7,918 bases of DNA from Flavobacteriales bacterium (GTDB taxonomy: Bacteria; Bacteroidota; Bacteroidia; Flavobacteriales_D; Crocinitomicaceae). Both the position numbers and the translations under genes were made by a program. Below are positions 7,701-7,918 of the stretch, in pieces; position 1 is the stretch's first letter; each line of letters opens with the position of its first letter. The stretch lies in NCBI GenBank assembly GCA_009926905.1, contig RFNX01000194.1, positions 1 to 7,918 of the forward strand, written 5' to 3'. Under the pieces are notes generated by a model. That model worked only from the letters and a program-made list of their open reading frames with translations. It was not told the origin of the DNA and did not search any database.

Positions 7701-7918
7701 GGCGCATCGTTTTCATAACCTTGCCATTTAATTTCAACGGATGTTGGAACATCTTGTGGACAAATGTAATCGTGGTCAAAAAACACACTATTCACAGCTA
7801 AATTCCAAGGACCGTTGTCGTCGTTTTTGTAAGAAAAATTAAAATCACCTGTCAAACCAAAGGCAGCAGGGTTGTTATTCCCTAACAATAAAGTATTGTC
7901 CAATGCTCCGTATTCAAA
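4529..7918 (-). CDS. Giant T9SS type B cargo protein, 5' end missing (probable surface adhesin)
   Basis: The 3' part of a very large secreted protein; at least 1129 residues are visible and the frame is open through the window edge. The only start-like codon near the edge is a TTG at 7901-7903, preceded in frame by codons for Phe-Glu-Tyr-Gly-Ala, so it is not the start. Numbering from that Phe: three related beta-rich modules at about 136-300, 308-486 and 495-661, each with a W-F/H-x-F strand (W180, W382, W556) and a late PG-x-x-Y turn, resembling pre-peptidase C-terminal-like sandwiches; a module with CFGDTIAPG, YYLSPAGD and VEPGIPVVF at about 676-800, a pattern common in Bacteroidota adhesins; an Ig/PKD- or SprB-repeat-like unit at about 802-880; three 51-residue Cys-paired repeats at about 896-1040; and the type B CTD at about 1041-1129 (ITPNGDGQNDTW, VYNRWGQPVFE, LPDGVYFYSI). 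The CTD directs T9SS export. No catalytic motif is seen, so adhesion or matrix function is inferred. The gene lies upstream of the PorP/SprF partner in the same operon. Confidence 0.93.
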   Translation of the reverse strand, partial: FEYGALDNTLLLGNNNPAAFGLTGDFNFSYKNDDNGPWNLAVNSVFFDHDYICPQDVPTSVEIKWQGYENDAPIVNWDLLGTLSDDRTGVQLQAVPVPGSTGTTGVLTYTATGGGQSYTITFEVIRTDLNIPIMVDNICSALNIPADDAVHAYAYCGNYTIETGEPIFQSIGDAGHGSAWFYFTLPSTSSGNIRIDTDLSQTAFGTEIALYHAADGFGCIQGTNTFSNLQIKNKFNYLSEHSYADDDIPVIAPEGKATGNWNGGLISEGEPLIPGETYYIQVNSDIADQKGSMGFRITDLGGTPTSFNDIPCTSPTLASIVPETTVTSENTNANSPTITMSYANASDREAGAPFAGTDAADYVAYLYTPPVGTSNSIDENVWFNFKAPNSGRVYLEGEIASFVGISEAEDIAIYALDERFAPGQPTDLFCSNLTEIAAASGSVSGSSRTAKINATCLEPGYTYYGMLDPQSVSTTSSGKVWIYDPSVSDPTFNPPGNDILCLAIQDTLFEVPVILAGTNPTFQAVAGTNRYACREYLAGEPAIVADPTLRADQTVWHYFTAPPTGAVEMSIRAYVGLDTLRYNVFELLNGIDCYGGLQPATYTNDGTQATSIITPIISGTAGYTGSQTSACCLVPGKIYAIQIDGGSQGDEGQYIIEYIREVASDAGDVYATLANGDTIKVTQPDTAFVCFGDTIAPGILLNGIGQSTADIPSCLTAGYILHQNAFIPTNLSSITFIDSVQTIDGTFANTGNGSGTFGNPSYNQIYYLSPAGDLPATWGDFDCISSTVEPGIPVVFLQPLNAIITYNNNNCTASFSATGGYSSYSNLPYNYTITDPNGNVAFTGNLTPGVVATYLGGIAGVYTLTINDGTCPRTYTFDASNCNNPCVPVAVTVSKSICPGSSIFLGGQLQTTAGTYVDVFITSEGCDSTVTTNLSITPIITSTVQFSICNGASVQVGTSTYNAQGVYVDTLQSVAGCDSVVTSVVFMLPYPIATKQASICEGEEYIFGGQSLTVEGVYQDTVYTAGSCDSVINLVLTVTKCDFIISNVITPNGDGQNDTWKVSDPTYISGCTVKVYNRWGQPVFETKDYNNEWDGTKNGEDLPDGVYFYSIKCDENEFTGSINLLRFKK
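4802..5233 (-). repeat. Three tandem 51-residue Cys-paired coding repeats
   Basis: The units (5081-5233, 4928-5080, 4802-4927, the last running into the sorting domain) share SIC-x-G, a G.....G-x-Y-x-D core and GCDS or SCDS. Cys residues fall at 898/926, 949/977 and 1000/1028 of the visible protein: 28 apart within a unit and exactly 51 between units. A disulfide within each unit is plausible in a secreted protein but is inferred. Confidence 0.85.
5936..7513 (-). repeat. Three divergent beta-sandwich modules in the cargo protein
   Basis: Approximate limits are 7019-7513, 6461-6997 and 5936-6436. Each module has a strand of the form W-F/H-x-F followed by x-x-P (AWFYFTLP, VWFNFKAP, VWHYFTAP), a middle strand with I-A-L/I-Y or Y-N-V-F, and a late turn (IPGETYYIQV, LEPGYTYYGM, LVPGKIYAIQI). 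The repeated order supports internal duplication with strong divergence. Assignment to the pre-peptidase C-terminal-like fold is by resemblance only. Confidence 0.6.

Overview
The window looks like chromosome from a Bacteroidota bacterium, most likely a member of the Flavobacteriales (possibly near Crocinitomicaceae; that finer placement is a guess). The signs are a type IX secretion system (T9SS) type B C-terminal sorting domain next to a PorP/SprF-family outer-membrane protein fused to OmpA, a single-chain SpmA-SpmB protein, AT-rich DNA, A-rich leaders with little Shine-Dalgarno signal, and one TAnnTTTG-like -7 element. There is no sign of phage, plasmid, transposase, tRNA, rRNA or CRISPR.

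Layout. (1) Positions 1-121 are noncoding and hold the terminator of the first gene. (2) Positions 122-763, minus strand: an NfsB-like FMN nitroreductase of 213 residues; the in-frame ATG at 841 is rejected as its start. (3) Positions 764-907: a divergent intergenic region with a candidate promoter for the nitroreductase. (4) Positions 908-2852, plus strand: a two-gene operon made of a fused SpmA/SpmB-like membrane protein and, 10 nt later, a small soluble protein built from exact 25-residue repeats with a Trp at the same place in each. I do not recognise the second protein. (5) Positions 2853-3100: a convergent intergenic region with about 2.4 copies of a 68-nt hairpin-bearing repeat, then a terminator. 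(6) Positions 3101-7918, minus strand: a very large secreted multi-domain protein whose N-terminus lies beyond the window edge, followed 45 nt later by a PorP/SprF-OmpA protein.

How the genes work together. The minus-strand pair has the logic of sprB-sprF: a giant type B CTD cargo and its PorP/SprF-like partner, here with an OmpA peptidoglycan anchor. The cargo would be exported by the T9SS (its core genes are not in this window) and displayed at the surface, probably as an adhesin. The plus-strand pair joins an integral membrane protein of the nucleoside-recognition/Gate family with a cytosolic repeat protein that could be its accessory factor. The least described items are the 25-residue-repeat protein and the 68-nt repeat.
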